A DNA stretch of 64,000 nt from Actinomadura litoris (GTDB lineage Bacteria; Actinomycetota; Actinomycetes; Streptosporangiales; Streptosporangiaceae): NCBI RefSeq assembly GCF_009733595.1, contig NZ_WOFH01000014.1, positions 186,001 through 250,000 of the forward strand, read 5' to 3'. Below the pieces are notes generated by a model that made no database searches, was not told where the DNA came from, and saw nothing but the letters and a program-made list of their open reading frames with translations. The position numbers and the translations under genes were made by a program. Positions 15,343 through 23,317 of this stretch are shown here, piece after piece; the first letter of the stretch is position 1; the number at the start of each line of letters is the position of its first letter.

Positions 15343-16716
15343 GTGCGGGATACCGCAGAGCAGGCTCCCGCCGGGGCCGAGGCCGACCCGCCACCCGCCC
15401 CACCCCCCGAACACCACAACCCCGCGCCCGCGGAGGACATCGAGCGGACGCCACAGCCGGCCGAGGACGCGCCCCGTCCCGCGCAGGTGGTCGCCGGACC
15501 CTCGGCAGCGATGGCCGCCGAGGTCGCGACCGCCGTGCCCGCCGCGCTGTTCCACGCCGGGGGTTGGATCGGTCTGGCCGCCGGCGCGGCCGCCGTGGTC
15601 GGGACGGGCGCGGCCGGGGTCGCCGGGCGCCGCCGGGTGGGTACTTCAGGGCGGGCGTGGACGCGGACCCGGACGTGGTCGACGGGCGGCCGGTCGAGCG
15701 CGGCGAAGATGCGGATGCCCGGCACAGGCTCGACGCGAGCGAGTGGGAGCCGGACGCCGCAGTCGTTCGGACGCTCACCCGCCAAGGGCGGCGCCACGGG
15801 CGGCCGGGCCGCTGGCATGCGCGCGGGCGGGGTCGCGGGACGGGCAAGGGCCGGGCGGCTCGGATCCGCGGCACGCCGCGCCACGGCCAGCCCAGCGGTG
15901 AGCGGCCCCGCCCGAGCAGCCCGCCGCGCCACCGCCGCGACCGGCCGAGCCGCGCGCTCGGGATCCCGGAGCACCCGACGCGGCATGGACCACGCGACGA
16001 CCGCCGCCATCCGGAACGCCCGCGCCGCCCGCGCCGCACACCGCGCCGTCGCCGGCGGCGGCACCGGACGCGACGCCGCACGCGCCGCACGCGCATCCCT
16101 GAAGGATTCCCACGCCCACCCCACCCGGATCCGGTGGCGGCGCCTCGCCGGGGCGGGCCTGTGGAGCGCGGCGGCCTGGACCTACGGGCGGAGCTACACC
16201 GCGAGCCGGACACTCGCCCGGCGGGCGATGGCACGCCTACGCGGCCAGGACCCGGCGGACACCGACGCCGAGCGCGACCAGCCGCGGATCGAAACAAAAG
16301 TGAACCGGCCGACCGACCCGGCGGCCAACACCAGCAGAGGAGAAGACATGACCCGACGTGAGAGCGGAGGTGGCGTGCCGTCGTTCGTCGCAACGGCGCA
16401 GGAGCATGCCGAGTCCCTCGCCCGGTACGAGCCGCCGCCCGGCGCGGGCGGGATGGTGCAGATGTACCACGACATCGAGATGCTGCCCGACGCGCTGGCG
16501 TGGATCGCCCAAGGGTTCGAGCGGATGGCCACACGGTGCCGTAAGGAACTGCCATTGCACCCCGCGATCAGTGAGCTGGTCGTTGAGCTAGCGAAGACCC
16601 AGACCCGCATGGCGTCGGTCGCGGCGGAGATCAAGCCCGCGATCACCAAACTGCACGAGGAGGACCTGAAGCGCCACGAAGCGCCGCGTCCCAGCGAAGA
16701 GCGGTGGAACGTCTGA
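15343..16716 (+). CDS. Ala/Arg-rich membrane-associated protein of the transfer block
   Basis: The GTG at 15343 has a TTGGAGGACTT ribosome site. The first 50 residues are Pro/Ala/Glu-rich; a hydrophobic segment (about 66-92: GWIGLAAGAAAVVGTGAAGV) is followed by 180 residues rich in Arg, Gly, Ser and Ala, a second hydrophobic patch (GLWSAAAWTYG near 285), and a helical C-terminal 122 residues (YHDIEMLPDALAWIAQGFER). It reads through an internal ATG at 16348 and could be a fusion or two products. It overlaps the ATPase gene (TGATG), so the two are translationally coupled. Spd-type accessory of conjugation is a fair guess, not shown. Confidence 0.55.
   Translation: MRDTAEQAPAGAEADPPPAPPPEHHNPAPAEDIERTPQPAEDAPRPAQVVAGPSAAMAAEVATAVPAALFHAGGWIGLAAGAAAVVGTGAAGVAGRRRVGTSGRAWTRTRTWSTGGRSSAAKMRMPGTGSTRASGSRTPQSFGRSPAKGGATGGRAAGMRAGGVAGRARAGRLGSAARRATASPAVSGPARAARRATAATGRAARSGSRSTRRGMDHATTAAIRNARAARAAHRAVAGGGTGRDAARAARASLKDSHAHPTRIRWRRLAGAGLWSAAAWTYGRSYTASRTLARRAMARLRGQDPADTDAERDQPRIETKVNRPTDPAANTSRGEDMTRRESGGGVPSFVATAQEHAESLARYEPPPGAGGMVQMYHDIEMLPDALAWIAQGFERMATRCRKELPLHPAISELVVELAKTQTRMASVAAEIKPAITKLHEEDLKRHEAPRPSEERWNV
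16348..16716 (+). CDS. Possible internal start: 122-residue helical protein
   Basis: Within the longer frame an ATG at 16348 is preceded by AGGAGAAGAC, a strong ribosome site at ideal spacing. The product starts MTRRESGGGVPSFVATAQEH and contains MVQMYHDIEMLPDALAWIAQ and IKPAITKLHEEDLKRHEA, which is a soluble helical protein unlike the Arg/Gly-rich part upstream. Either this is a separately translated gene or the N-terminal part is an extension. The compositional break at this point favours separate translation. Confidence 0.5.
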   Translation: MTRRESGGGVPSFVATAQEHAESLARYEPPPGAGGMVQMYHDIEMLPDALAWIAQGFERMATRCRKELPLHPAISELVVELAKTQTRMASVAAEIKPAITKLHEEDLKRHEAPRPSEERWNV

Positions 16717-18923
16717 TGGGCGGCGTGGATTGGCGGTGGCGGCACGGGACGGTGTCCGGGCCCTTGCACGCGACGATCGCGCTGGCGACCGCCTACGAAG
16801 TCGGGACGCTGCCCGTCCTGGACGTCTCCCCGGAATGGGTCCTGATCGGCGGCGCGACCGCGGCCGGGGTGACGAGCTGGCGCGCGGCCCACGACGGCCG
16901 CTCCTGGCTCGGCCTCGGCTACCGGATCGCAGGCATCAGCGGCAGCACCCTCTGGCTGGCGCAGGCCGTCACGACCGGGTGGACGGCCACGCTCGGGTGG
17001 ACGCTCGCGGCGGGCGCGGTCACCGCCGCCGGGCTTGCGCGCCCGATCCGCGCCCGCGACCGCGTCGTCGCCGAACGGCACGCCGCACAGGAAGCCGCGG
17101 CGTCCGTAGCCGCCGTGGACGCGGCCGAGCAGGAACGCTTGACGGGCATCGCCGGGGAGTGGGTCACCCGGATCGAGCGGGTGACCCAAATCGTGCTGCG
17201 CCCCCTCGACCCCCGCACCGGGAAGCGGCCACCAGTGCAGCAAGTCGTCGTCGCCGTCGAGCACTGGATGTTCCCCGGCCCCGGCGGTGTCGAGCGGTGC
17301 ACCGGCTACACCCTGGAACTGGTCCTCCCGACCACGGGCGTGACGTGGCAGACGCTCTCCAATTACCAGGACAACCTCGCCGCGGCCGCCGACCTGCCCC
17401 AGGGGTGCGGGGTCGAGATCGGGCCGGGCAGGTCACGGCGCCGCGCGCTCATCGAGGTGTCCATCGTCGATGCGCTCCGCGACGACATCGCCCTCCCACT
17501 GCCCACCGAACCCCGCACGATCAACAACCCGATCCCCGTCGGAGTGGTCCGCAACGGCGCGCAGGCGGACGTGCCGCTGCGCTACAGCTGCGCCGTCCTG
17601 GTCGGCGCGACCGGGTCGGGGAAGAGCAACGAGCTGCAGACGATCGTGGCCGGGCTGCTGTCCTGCCATGACGTGCTGGTCCTGGTGATCGACTACAACG
17701 GCGGCGGCGTCGCGTTGCCGTGGCTGTCGCCCTGGGTCGACGGGACGATCGCCCGGTCCCCGATCCTGTGGGTGGCCGACAACGAACACGAGGCCATCAT
17801 GATGTGCGACTGGCTGATCGCCGCGATCGAGCACCGCAAACGGGCCTACCACGCCGCGAACCAGGCCCGTGACGACGACAAGCTCGCCGCAACCCCCGCC
17901 ACCCCGCAGCTGGTGCTGGTCACCGACGAAGCGGGCGCGACTGGCCGCGAGGTCACCAAACGGATCGCGCAGATCTCCGACCGCGGACGCGCGGCGGCGG
18001 TGCGGACGGTGACGTGCGCGCTGCGGGCGCTGTCGGAGTACATCCCGACCGAGGTCCTCGCCCAGGCGCAGGTCCGCATCGGCATGAAGGTCAACGACCG
18101 CAAGGAGCTGGGCTACCTCTACGACTGGGCGGGGGGCCGGGGCGGGCCGTCGCCGGAGGACGCGCCGCACACCGGCTACGGGCATGTGCGGTCGGGGCAG
18201 GAGCCGCCGCGGGTGTTCAAGGGGTATCGGACGTCGCCGTCGATGATCCGTGCGGTGGCGGTGGCGCAGGATGCGTGGCGGCCGGAGCTGGATGAGGTGA
18301 CGTTGCGGATGTCGGCGGAGTGGCAGCGGGTGTTCGAGGAGCGGTGGCAGCGCTCGGCGCATCTGCTCGCGGCCGCCGGTGGACGAATGCCCGTCCCGTC
18401 GGCGGGTGGTGGAAGCCCTGAGCGGCGGGAGCGGCAGGCCCCGACGGGGCGGGGTGCGCTCCCGCCGACGCCCCCGGACGGACCGGACGCGGGGTCGAAG
18501 TTCGCCGGGCTGAACGACGCGCTCGCCGACCTGGACGCCGCCGCCGAACGGCTCCGCAACGCCACCCCGGACACGCCCGCCGGGCCGCGCGACGACGCCG
18601 CCGACGCCGCCGCGTTCGAGGCGATCGTCGCCTACGAGGTCGTCGTCCCCGAACTCGTCGTGCGCGTCCTCGCTGCGATGGGCTCCGCCGAGCGGATGCA
18701 CACCCGGCAGATCGCCGAGAAGATCGGCAGCCGCGCCGAGTCGCTCGGGGGGCTGCTGTCCCAGCTCGACATCCGGCCGCTCAAGTCGGACTTCACGGTG
18801 GACGGGCGCCGCGGCCGCGGGTACGAGCGCGCGGAGGTCGAGGCGGCCGCCGAGCGGATCCGGTCGGGTGAGCTGGTGCCGCCGGAGGAGGTCGCGCGGT
18901 GGCGCCCGGACGCGCCGGCCTGA
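16716..18923 (+). CDS. FtsK/TraB-like DNA translocase
   Basis: The 735-residue protein has N-terminal hydrophobic segments (about 5-90), a helical linker, and an FtsK/SpoIIIE ATPase domain: Walker A GATGSGKS at 297-304 and Walker B LVLVTDEAG near 400. A C-terminal winged helix (IAEKIGSRAESLGGLLSQL, then the wing FTVDGRRGRGYER) resembles the DNA-reading domain of TraB and the FtsK gamma domain. Streptomyces TraB proteins move double-stranded plasmid DNA between cells after reading 8-bp repeats at the clt locus. I choose the ATG at 16716 (TGATG overlap) over the GTG at 16704. The 9-mer array right after its stop supports a TraB-like role. Confidence 0.85.
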   Translation: MGGVDWRWRHGTVSGPLHATIALATAYEVGTLPVLDVSPEWVLIGGATAAGVTSWRAAHDGRSWLGLGYRIAGISGSTLWLAQAVTTGWTATLGWTLAAGAVTAAGLARPIRARDRVVAERHAAQEAAASVAAVDAAEQERLTGIAGEWVTRIERVTQIVLRPLDPRTGKRPPVQQVVVAVEHWMFPGPGGVERCTGYTLELVLPTTGVTWQTLSNYQDNLAAAADLPQGCGVEIGPGRSRRRALIEVSIVDALRDDIALPLPTEPRTINNPIPVGVVRNGAQADVPLRYSCAVLVGATGSGKSNELQTIVAGLLSCHDVLVLVIDYNGGGVALPWLSPWVDGTIARSPILWVADNEHEAIMMCDWLIAAIEHRKRAYHAANQARDDDKLAATPATPQLVLVTDEAGATGREVTKRIAQISDRGRAAAVRTVTCALRALSEYIPTEVLAQAQVRIGMKVNDRKELGYLYDWAGGRGGPSPEDAPHTGYGHVRSGQEPPRVFKGYRTSPSMIRAVAVAQDAWRPELDEVTLRMSAEWQRVFEERWQRSAHLLAAAGGRMPVPSAGGGSPERRERQAPTGRGALPPTPPDGPDAGSKFAGLNDALADLDAAAERLRNATPDTPAGPRDDAADAAAFEAIVAYEVVVPELVVRVLAAMGSAERMHTRQIAEKIGSRAESLGGLLSQLDIRPLKSDFTVDGRRGRGYERAEVEAAAERIRSGELVPPEEVARWRPDAPA

Positions 18924-18927
18924 CCCC

Positions 18928-19128
18928 CACACCCCCTCCCACACCCGGGGTGTGGGAGGGGGTGTGTCAGGGGTGTGGGACCCACACCCACCCCCACACC
19001 CCCCACAGCCCGCTGACCTGCGTAAACCACACCCCCACACCCCCCACACCCCTCCGTGCGAGGGGCCCCTTCCCCGGGCCAGGGGACCGCGCACACCCCC
19101 CGGCCGGGAGGGGTGTGGGGGGTGTGGG
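18928..19128. repeat. clt-like array: nine CCCACACCC 9-mers, five forward and four inverted
   Basis: CCCACACCC occurs at 18938, 18981, 18993, 19034 and 19043, and its complement GGGTGTGGG at 18948, 18971, 19111 and 19120. It starts with a 19-bp perfect inverted repeat (18928-18946 and 18948-18966, single-base centre). The region is non-coding between the translocase stop and the DUF2637 gene. Direct repeats next to traB are the hallmark of the clt locus that TraB binds in Streptomyces plasmids; the hairpin could also terminate transcription. Confidence 0.7.
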
Positions 19129-19148
19129 AGACCGAGAGGACACACACG

Positions 19149-20030
19149 ATGAGCACGCAGAAACGCCCCGGCCTGATCTGGGCGTGCGCGGTCCTGACCA
19201 TCGCAGCCGCCAACCAGCTCCTCTGGAACCTGTGGCACGCCTTCGACACCGGCATGCCGCACCCGCTGGCCGTCGCGACCGGCGCAGTGCCCGTGCTGCT
19301 CGCGCTCGGCACCTCCGCGCTCGCGGCCAGGGTCCGGTGCGGCAACGTGCAGCGGACCCTGACGTACGGCGTGATGCTCGCGGCGATCGGGATCTCGATC
19401 CTGGCGCAGTACGACCTGCTGATGCACTGGATGGGGAGCAAGGCGGTCGCGGTGTTGTTCCCGACCGTGGGCGACCTGGCGACGCTGATCGCTCTGCACG
19501 TGTTGATCGCCGACCCGGTCCCGGTGCGGGTGGCGGCACCGGTCCGTACGAAGGAGAAGACCCGTACGACGACGGTCCGTACGGCGCAGCCGGTGATCTG
19601 TGAGAGGTCGATCGGGACGCCGTACGTACGGGCGCCGCAGGGCGTTCTGCGGGCCGTACGGAACGAGCAGTACGTGCCGGAGCGTACGGGCGAAGAGACC
19701 CGTACGCCGGAGCCGCGTACGCCTTCCGGCGAGCCCCGTACGGCCGAACACGCGGCCCGTACGCGCGCCGTGGTGTCCGCCCGTACGACCCGTACGGACC
19801 AGGTCAGCGCACCCGTACGGGGCGTACGGGAAGGCCGCGCGCACTGGGTCGAGGTGCTGGCCGACGAGATCCGTACGGCCCGTACGGAAGGCCGTACGTG
19901 GGAACCGGCGTACGTCGAGCTGGAGGCCCGTACGGGGTGGGGCCGGTCGTGGTGCGAGAAGACCGTACGGGCCGCGCGCGAGGCGGCCGAGGAACGTACG
20001 GGCACCCGTACGGGCACCGACGACGCCTAG
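19149..20030 (+). CDS. DUF2637 (SpdB-like) membrane protein
   Basis: The 293-residue protein has four hydrophobic segments at about 9-25, 36-55, 72-90 and 100-120 in the DUF2637 pattern (GLIWACAVLTIAAANQLLW, PLAVATGAVPVLLALGTSAL). A soluble C-terminal half is rich in Arg-Thr pairs and ends in a helical DNA-binding-like segment (YVELEARTGWGRSWCEKTVR). DUF2637 proteins occur beside FtsK/TraB in actinobacterial conjugative elements, where Spd proteins aid plasmid spread. An unusual share of Arg and Thr codons is CGT and ACG, which builds the CGTACG array. It follows the translocase and the clt-like array. Confidence 0.75.
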   Translation: MSTQKRPGLIWACAVLTIAAANQLLWNLWHAFDTGMPHPLAVATGAVPVLLALGTSALAARVRCGNVQRTLTYGVMLAAIGISILAQYDLLMHWMGSKAVAVLFPTVGDLATLIALHVLIADPVPVRVAAPVRTKEKTRTTTVRTAQPVICERSIGTPYVRAPQGVLRAVRNEQYVPERTGEETRTPEPRTPSGEPRTAEHAARTRAVVSARTTRTDQVSAPVRGVREGRAHWVEVLADEIRTARTEGRTWEPAYVELEARTGWGRSWCEKTVRAAREAAEERTGTRTGTDDA

Positions 20031-20047
20031 CCAAACGGGGCCGTACG
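19543..20047. repeat. About 24 copies of the palindrome CGTACG in 500 bases
   Basis: CGTACG occurs roughly every 20 bases (for example 19545, 19563, 19577, 19621, 19655, 19683, 19700, 19813, 19871, 19994), mostly flanked as CCGTACGG. It is met in several reading frames: Arg-Thr, Val-Arg and Tyr-Val codons. So the DNA word, not the peptide, is conserved. Confidence 0.85.
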
Positions 20048-20083
20048 AGGCGGCCCCGTACACACCAAGCGAAGGAGAAGGCA

Positions 20084-20449
20084 GTGCCGACGATCATCAC
20101 CTTGCCGGTCGAGATCTCAGAGGACGTCGTCCGCGCGGCGGCGCAGGGCCGAGTCCGGCAGTGGGTCGGGCCGGAGATCGCCGAGGACGTCGTACGCGCC
20201 GTCTTGGCCGACGTCCTGGGAGAGGAGAGCGACGGCCAGCTGCCCGAGCAGTCGAGGCCGGACGCGGACGAGGACGCCGTGGCGGTGTTGATGCGCAAGT
20301 ACCTCGGAGTGGACCCGGCGACCGTGAGCGTGCGGAAGGTCCGGGCGGACCTGGGCGGCGCTCGGCACGACCGAGCGGTGCGCGTGAAGGACCTGTGGAC
20401 GGCGAGGTACGCGGCGGCGTTCGGCGGCCGCGCGACCGTACCGGCCTGA
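20084..20449 (+). CDS. Small conserved transfer-block protein
   Basis: The GTG at 20084 follows a GAAGGAGAAGGCA ribosome site. The 121-residue product is an alpha/beta protein: PTIITLPVEISEDVVRAAAQ, then VLADVLGEESDG, an acidic stretch, and a C-terminal helical region (ALLMRKYLGVDPATVSVRKV-like). It carries no membrane segment. It may be an accessory of the transfer machinery; it lies between the DUF2637 gene and a cysteine-rich small protein. No family was recognised. Confidence 0.5.
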   Translation: MPTIITLPVEISEDVVRAAAQGRVRQWVGPEIAEDVVRAVLADVLGEESDGQLPEQSRPDADEDAVAVLMRKYLGVDPATVSVRKVRADLGGARHDRAVRVKDLWTARYAAAFGGRATVPA

Positions 20450-20507
20450 ATCTCTGAACGGACCGGCCGTCGAGCCGGTGGAACCGATCATCGAAAGGAC
20501 AGGAACC

Positions 20508-20780
20508 ATGCCCCCCACAACCCAGCAGCCGGCCGCTTGGCCGGAGGGCGTCATCGCCCGGTACCTCACCGTCGGCGGCGCGACGGTCGATCTGATGCGC
20601 AGCCGGGCCGGGATCACGGCGGTCTGCCGCGGCTGCCCCGTCGCGCACGCCACGCGGGCGTTCGAGAGGGCGGGGTCGGTCCGGCAGGACGGCGGCAAGC
20701 GGGCGACGGAGCAGGCGCAGGAGTGGGCGCAGACGCATGCGGAGCGGTGCCGCGCCATGCCCCGCCCGGACAGCGAGTGA
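20508..20780 (+). CDS. Small Cys-containing transfer-block protein
   Basis: The 90-residue product (ATG at 20508 after AAAGGACAGG) has a beta-rich start (IARYLTVGGATVDLM) and a CxxC-like core (AVCRGCPVAHATRAF), with a further His and Cys (HAERCRA) at the end, which suggests a zinc site. Small proteins of this look are found in actinomycete integrative elements next to transfer genes. It overlaps nothing but is only 4 bases from the next gene, so it is in one operon with it. Confidence 0.55.
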   Translation: MPPTTQQPAAWPEGVIARYLTVGGATVDLMRSRAGITAVCRGCPVAHATRAFERAGSVRQDGGKRATEQAQEWAQTHAERCRAMPRPDSE

Positions 20781-20784
20781 CGTC

Positions 20785-21216
20785 GTGCCCGCGAAGACGC
20801 TCGACATCCGCGCCTACACACCCGCCACCGCGCCACCCTGGGCCGCCGAGATCGTCACCGCGATCCGGGGAGGCGACCTCGCCAAGGGCAGCCGCCTGTT
20901 CCGCGAGGCAGCCTCGACGTCCGGTATCGAGCGCGCGGTCTACGCGGTCGCGGCGGTGGTCGAACCCGGCGCCGGTCAGCTCACGGTCGGCCCGGGGCCG
21001 CTCGTGTACGGCAACCCGCTGCGGACCGGCTACTGCTGGCGCTGCGGGACGTGCCTGGCCACCTTCCGCCGGGGCGGCCCGGCGCCTACCGCGGGCGTGA
21101 ACTACAAGACCGCCCAGAGCGCGCGCGGCGCCGCAGTGAAGCACGACCGCGAGGCGCACGGGGGTCGCTCGACGGTGCACGAGCTGAGCCCGAGGGGGCG
21201 TGACCTGCGGTGCTAG
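20785..21216 (+). CDS. Cys-rich transfer-block protein
   Basis: A GTG at 20785, four bases after the previous stop, gives 143 residues. It has an N-terminal helical domain (AAEIVTAIRGGDLAKGSRLF) and a C-terminal zinc-like CWRCGTCLATFRRGG motif near 85-100 with basic surroundings, ending in a histidine- and arginine-rich tail. It may bind DNA or protein in the transfer complex. The longer upstream reading lacks a ribosome site. Confidence 0.5.
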   Translation: MPAKTLDIRAYTPATAPPWAAEIVTAIRGGDLAKGSRLFREAASTSGIERAVYAVAAVVEPGAGQLTVGPGPLVYGNPLRTGYCWRCGTCLATFRRGGPAPTAGVNYKTAQSARGAAVKHDREAHGGRSTVHELSPRGRDLRC

Positions 21217-22112
21217 GGAAGACGCACGCGCTGAGCGGCGCGATGATGTTCGGGGTGCTGGCGGTCCCGGCCGCGCCGGTCGCGCACCTGTCCCTCCCCG
21301 AGCTCGCCCTCGGCACCGTCGTGTGTGCGGGTGCGGCGATGCTCCCGGACATCGATCACCGCGAGTCGCATGTGGCGCGGACGCTCGGGCCGCTGTCCCG
21401 GGGGCTCGCGTGCGCGGTCGCGTGGGTCGCCGGCGGGCACCGCAGGGGTGTGCACTCGCTCGTCGGGGTGGCGGTGGTCGCGCTGCTGGCGTTCCTCGGC
21501 GCCGCGCTCCGCTCGGGGAGCACGAGCTGGGCGGTGGCCGGGATCGCCCTGGCCGCCGTCCTCGCGGGCTCCGGGCTGCTGGCCGGGATGGCGTGGCCGG
21601 GTGACCGGCGGCGCGGCCGACGCGTCTACCCCGAACGCTGGCACGGACCCGCGGCCGCCGGGGTGTTCGGCGTCGTCGCCCTGGCGCTCGCCGTCGGCGC
21701 GGCCGTGGACCCGCACGCGACCGGGACCGGCGTCCTCGCGGTCCTGCTCGTCCTCACCCTTGCGTCGGCGGCGAGGGTCTTCCACATCCGCCGGTGGACG
21801 CGCCTGCGGACCGAGGTGGACGACCTGCTGCCGATCCCGGTCACGTTCGTCCTACTCGTCGGCGACACGAACCTCCGCGTGGTGCCCTTCGCGGTCGTCC
21901 TCGGCGTCATCGTCCACATCGCCGGAGACATGGCCACCGTCGGCGGCTGCCCGCTCGGATGGCCGTGGTCGCTGACCGCGCGGGGGCCTCGCGCGTTCAG
22001 GACGAACTCGCCCATCGAGCGGGGGCCGGTGACGTGGGCGTGCATGGTGATCTTTGCGGTGACCGTGTTCTGGAACAGCGGGATCGCGAACGCCATCACC
22101 AGGCACGGGTAG
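21210..22112 (+). CDS. DUF457-type membrane-bound metal-dependent hydrolase
   Basis: The 300-residue protein belongs to the YdjM/DUF457 family of integral membrane hydrolases. It has His near residue 6 (KTHALSG), PDIDH at about 46-50, HRRGVHS near 77-83, and HIAGD near 243, consistent with conserved metal ligands, plus about eight hydrophobic segments. The GTG at 21210 overlaps the previous gene. The family often travels on actinomycete plasmids and integrative elements with transfer genes; its substrate is unknown. It closes the transfer operon, which ends in a strong hairpin. Confidence 0.8.
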   Translation: MLGKTHALSGAMMFGVLAVPAAPVAHLSLPELALGTVVCAGAAMLPDIDHRESHVARTLGPLSRGLACAVAWVAGGHRRGVHSLVGVAVVALLAFLGAALRSGSTSWAVAGIALAAVLAGSGLLAGMAWPGDRRRGRRVYPERWHGPAAAGVFGVVALALAVGAAVDPHATGTGVLAVLLVLTLASAARVFHIRRWTRLRTEVDDLLPIPVTFVLLVGDTNLRVVPFAVVLGVIVHIAGDMATVGGCPLGWPWSLTARGPRAFRTNSPIERGPVTWACMVIFAVTVFWNSGIANAITRHG

Positions 22113-22127
22113 CGGCGCGGCGGCGAC

Positions 22128-22154
22128 GGCCCCGAACCACACCGGTTCGGGGCC
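22128..22154. terminator. Hairpin GGCCCCGAACC / GGTTCGGGGCC
   Basis: An 11-bp perfect stem with a five-base loop lies 16 bases after the hydrolase stop and 24 bases before the stop of the convergent gene at 22178. It is well placed as a bidirectional terminator separating the transfer block from the leftward trio. Confidence 0.8.
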
Positions 22155-22177
22155 GTTCGCATGCTCGGCGTCAGCGC

Positions 22178-22687
22178 CTACGGAAGGATGGCGAGCGACG
22201 TCGCCTGCGCCTGCGCCCAGCTCTGCTCACGAATCTCTTCCGCCCTTCTACTGACACAGACCTCCGACGACTCACCCGGCAGGCGCTCGGTCAAGCAGTA
22301 CGTGCGAGCCTCGGCGTGCGCTGCCCTGTCCACATCCCTGGACGCCTCTCTGGCGGCGACGAGGGAGACGGCCACGGGGACCGCCGCAGCTACGAACACG
22401 AGTCGCCTCCTGTGCCGGACCGCGATGACGCCCAGGCAGGCCGCGGTGAGCACGACCGCGACGACGAACTTGAGCGGGTCGCCGGGGATGTTGTCGATCA
22501 GCCCCGTCCATCTCCGTCGTTCGGCGGCTCGCGTGTCCGCGTATCGGCGCCGGGCCGACCAGCCGGCGAGCCGATACGCCGCCCATCCCAGGATCGCGGA
22601 TACCTGACCGGCGATGACACCGGCCGTGGCCCCGATCGCGATCGCGGTGGCCGTGACGCTGGACAGGTCTAACAATTTCCTGATCAT
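22178..22687 (-). CDS. Two-to-three-span membrane protein
   Basis: The 169-residue protein has an N-terminal hydrophobic stretch (about 8-40: SVTATAIAIGATAGVIAGQV), a charged loop, a second region (about 70-110: FVVAVVLTAACLGVIA and RLVFVAAAVPVAVSL) and a C-terminal cytoplasmic helical part with two cysteines. No family was recognised. It follows the RapZ-like gene by a four-base overlap, so it is in the leftward trio controlled from 23318-23442. Confidence 0.55.
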   Translation of the reverse strand: MIRKLLDLSSVTATAIAIGATAGVIAGQVSAILGWAAYRLAGWSARRRYADTRAAERRRWTGLIDNIPGDPLKFVVAVVLTAACLGVIAVRHRRRLVFVAAAVPVAVSLVAAREASRDVDRAAHAEARTYCLTERLPGESSEVCVSRRAEEIREQSWAQAQATSLAILP

Positions 22688-23079
22688 GGACTGCTCCCAG
22701 GGGTATGCCGGATGCGGGGCCGCTGGACGTGGAGGTGCTCGACCGTGACCAGGCGGCCGGACTCCCGTAGCCGCGCCGCGAGGAGCTCCGCTACAGCGAC
22801 CGACCGGTCATGCCCCTGCGAGCAGCCCAACCCGATCGACGCGGTGCCCGGCGCGCACGCTCGGGCGTAGAGCCGGTCCAGCAGTTCGGCAGCGGCGGAG
22901 TCGGCGAGCACGACCTCTCGGACCGCCTGGTCCCGCCCATCCACCGGGCTGACCTCTAACAGCGCGAGGATGCGGTGGTAGCCGGCCGGGTCGGCGAGCT
23001 GGTGGCGGAGGTCCTCGACATGGTCGGCGGGCGGGGGCGGGCCGTGAAGGTAGCCGAACGAGACCAGGTGGACGGTCAT
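22684..23079 (-). CDS. RapZ C-terminal-domain-like protein
   Basis: The 131-residue product matches the C-terminal domain of RapZ-type proteins: HLVSFGYLHGPPP at the start, DLRHQLADP, and IGLGCSQGHDRSVAVAELLA near the end, where full-length RapZ has GCTGGxHRSV. The N-terminal kinase-like domain is absent. In enterobacteria this domain senses a metabolite and binds RNA; on a mobile element a regulatory role is plausible. The start ATG at 23079 overlaps the HTH gene (ATGA). Confidence 0.75.
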   Translation of the reverse strand: MTVHLVSFGYLHGPPPPADHVEDLRHQLADPAGYHRILALLEVSPVDGRDQAVREVVLADSAAAELLDRLYARACAPGTASIGLGCSQGHDRSVAVAELLAARLRESGRLVTVEHLHVQRPRIRHTPGSSP

Positions 23080-23300
23080 GTCTTGGTGTCCTCCTGGAGG
23101 TCGGTGCGGGCCCCCTGGCCAGGTCGTTGATGGGCGAGGATCGTGGCCGGCCTCCAGACCGGTGAACGGCCGAACTGCTTGTCCTCGGGTGGGAGTTCGC
23201 CGCGGGCTCGGTAGCGGCGCGCGGAGGCGTACTTGATTCCGTAGTGGTCGGCGACGTCTTGGAGTGTCCAGTAGTCGGCGTCGGGGTCGGGCTTGGTCAC
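23076..23300 (-). CDS. MerR/excisionase-type HTH protein
   Basis: The 74-residue product (GTG at 23300 after GGGAG) contains DYWTLQDVADHYGIKYASARRYRARGELPPE, a winged HTH with the wing SPVWRPATIL and a C-terminal polar tail. This is the size and pattern of Xis proteins and of Cro-like regulators. It faces a divergent gene across a region with four GACAARG boxes, so it is likely an autoregulator of the region; a function as recombination directionality factor cannot be excluded. Confidence 0.68.
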   Translation of the reverse strand: MTKPDPDADYWTLQDVADHYGIKYASARRYRARGELPPEDKQFGRSPVWRPATILAHQRPGQGARTDLQEDTKT

Positions 23301-23317
23301 GGGTGCGGGCTCCCATC

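Noticed and set aside
15179..16555. Long leftward frame within the DUF4097 and membrane-protein region
   Set aside because: It is dominated by Arg, Ser and Pro, and ribosome sites and overlaps support the rightward genes instead.
17433..20063. An 876-codon leftward open frame opposite the translocase and DUF2637 genes
   Set aside because: Its protein is Arg/Gly/Pro-biased with no motif, while the rightward genes carry Walker motifs and membrane segments; it is an antisense shadow of GC-rich coding DNA.
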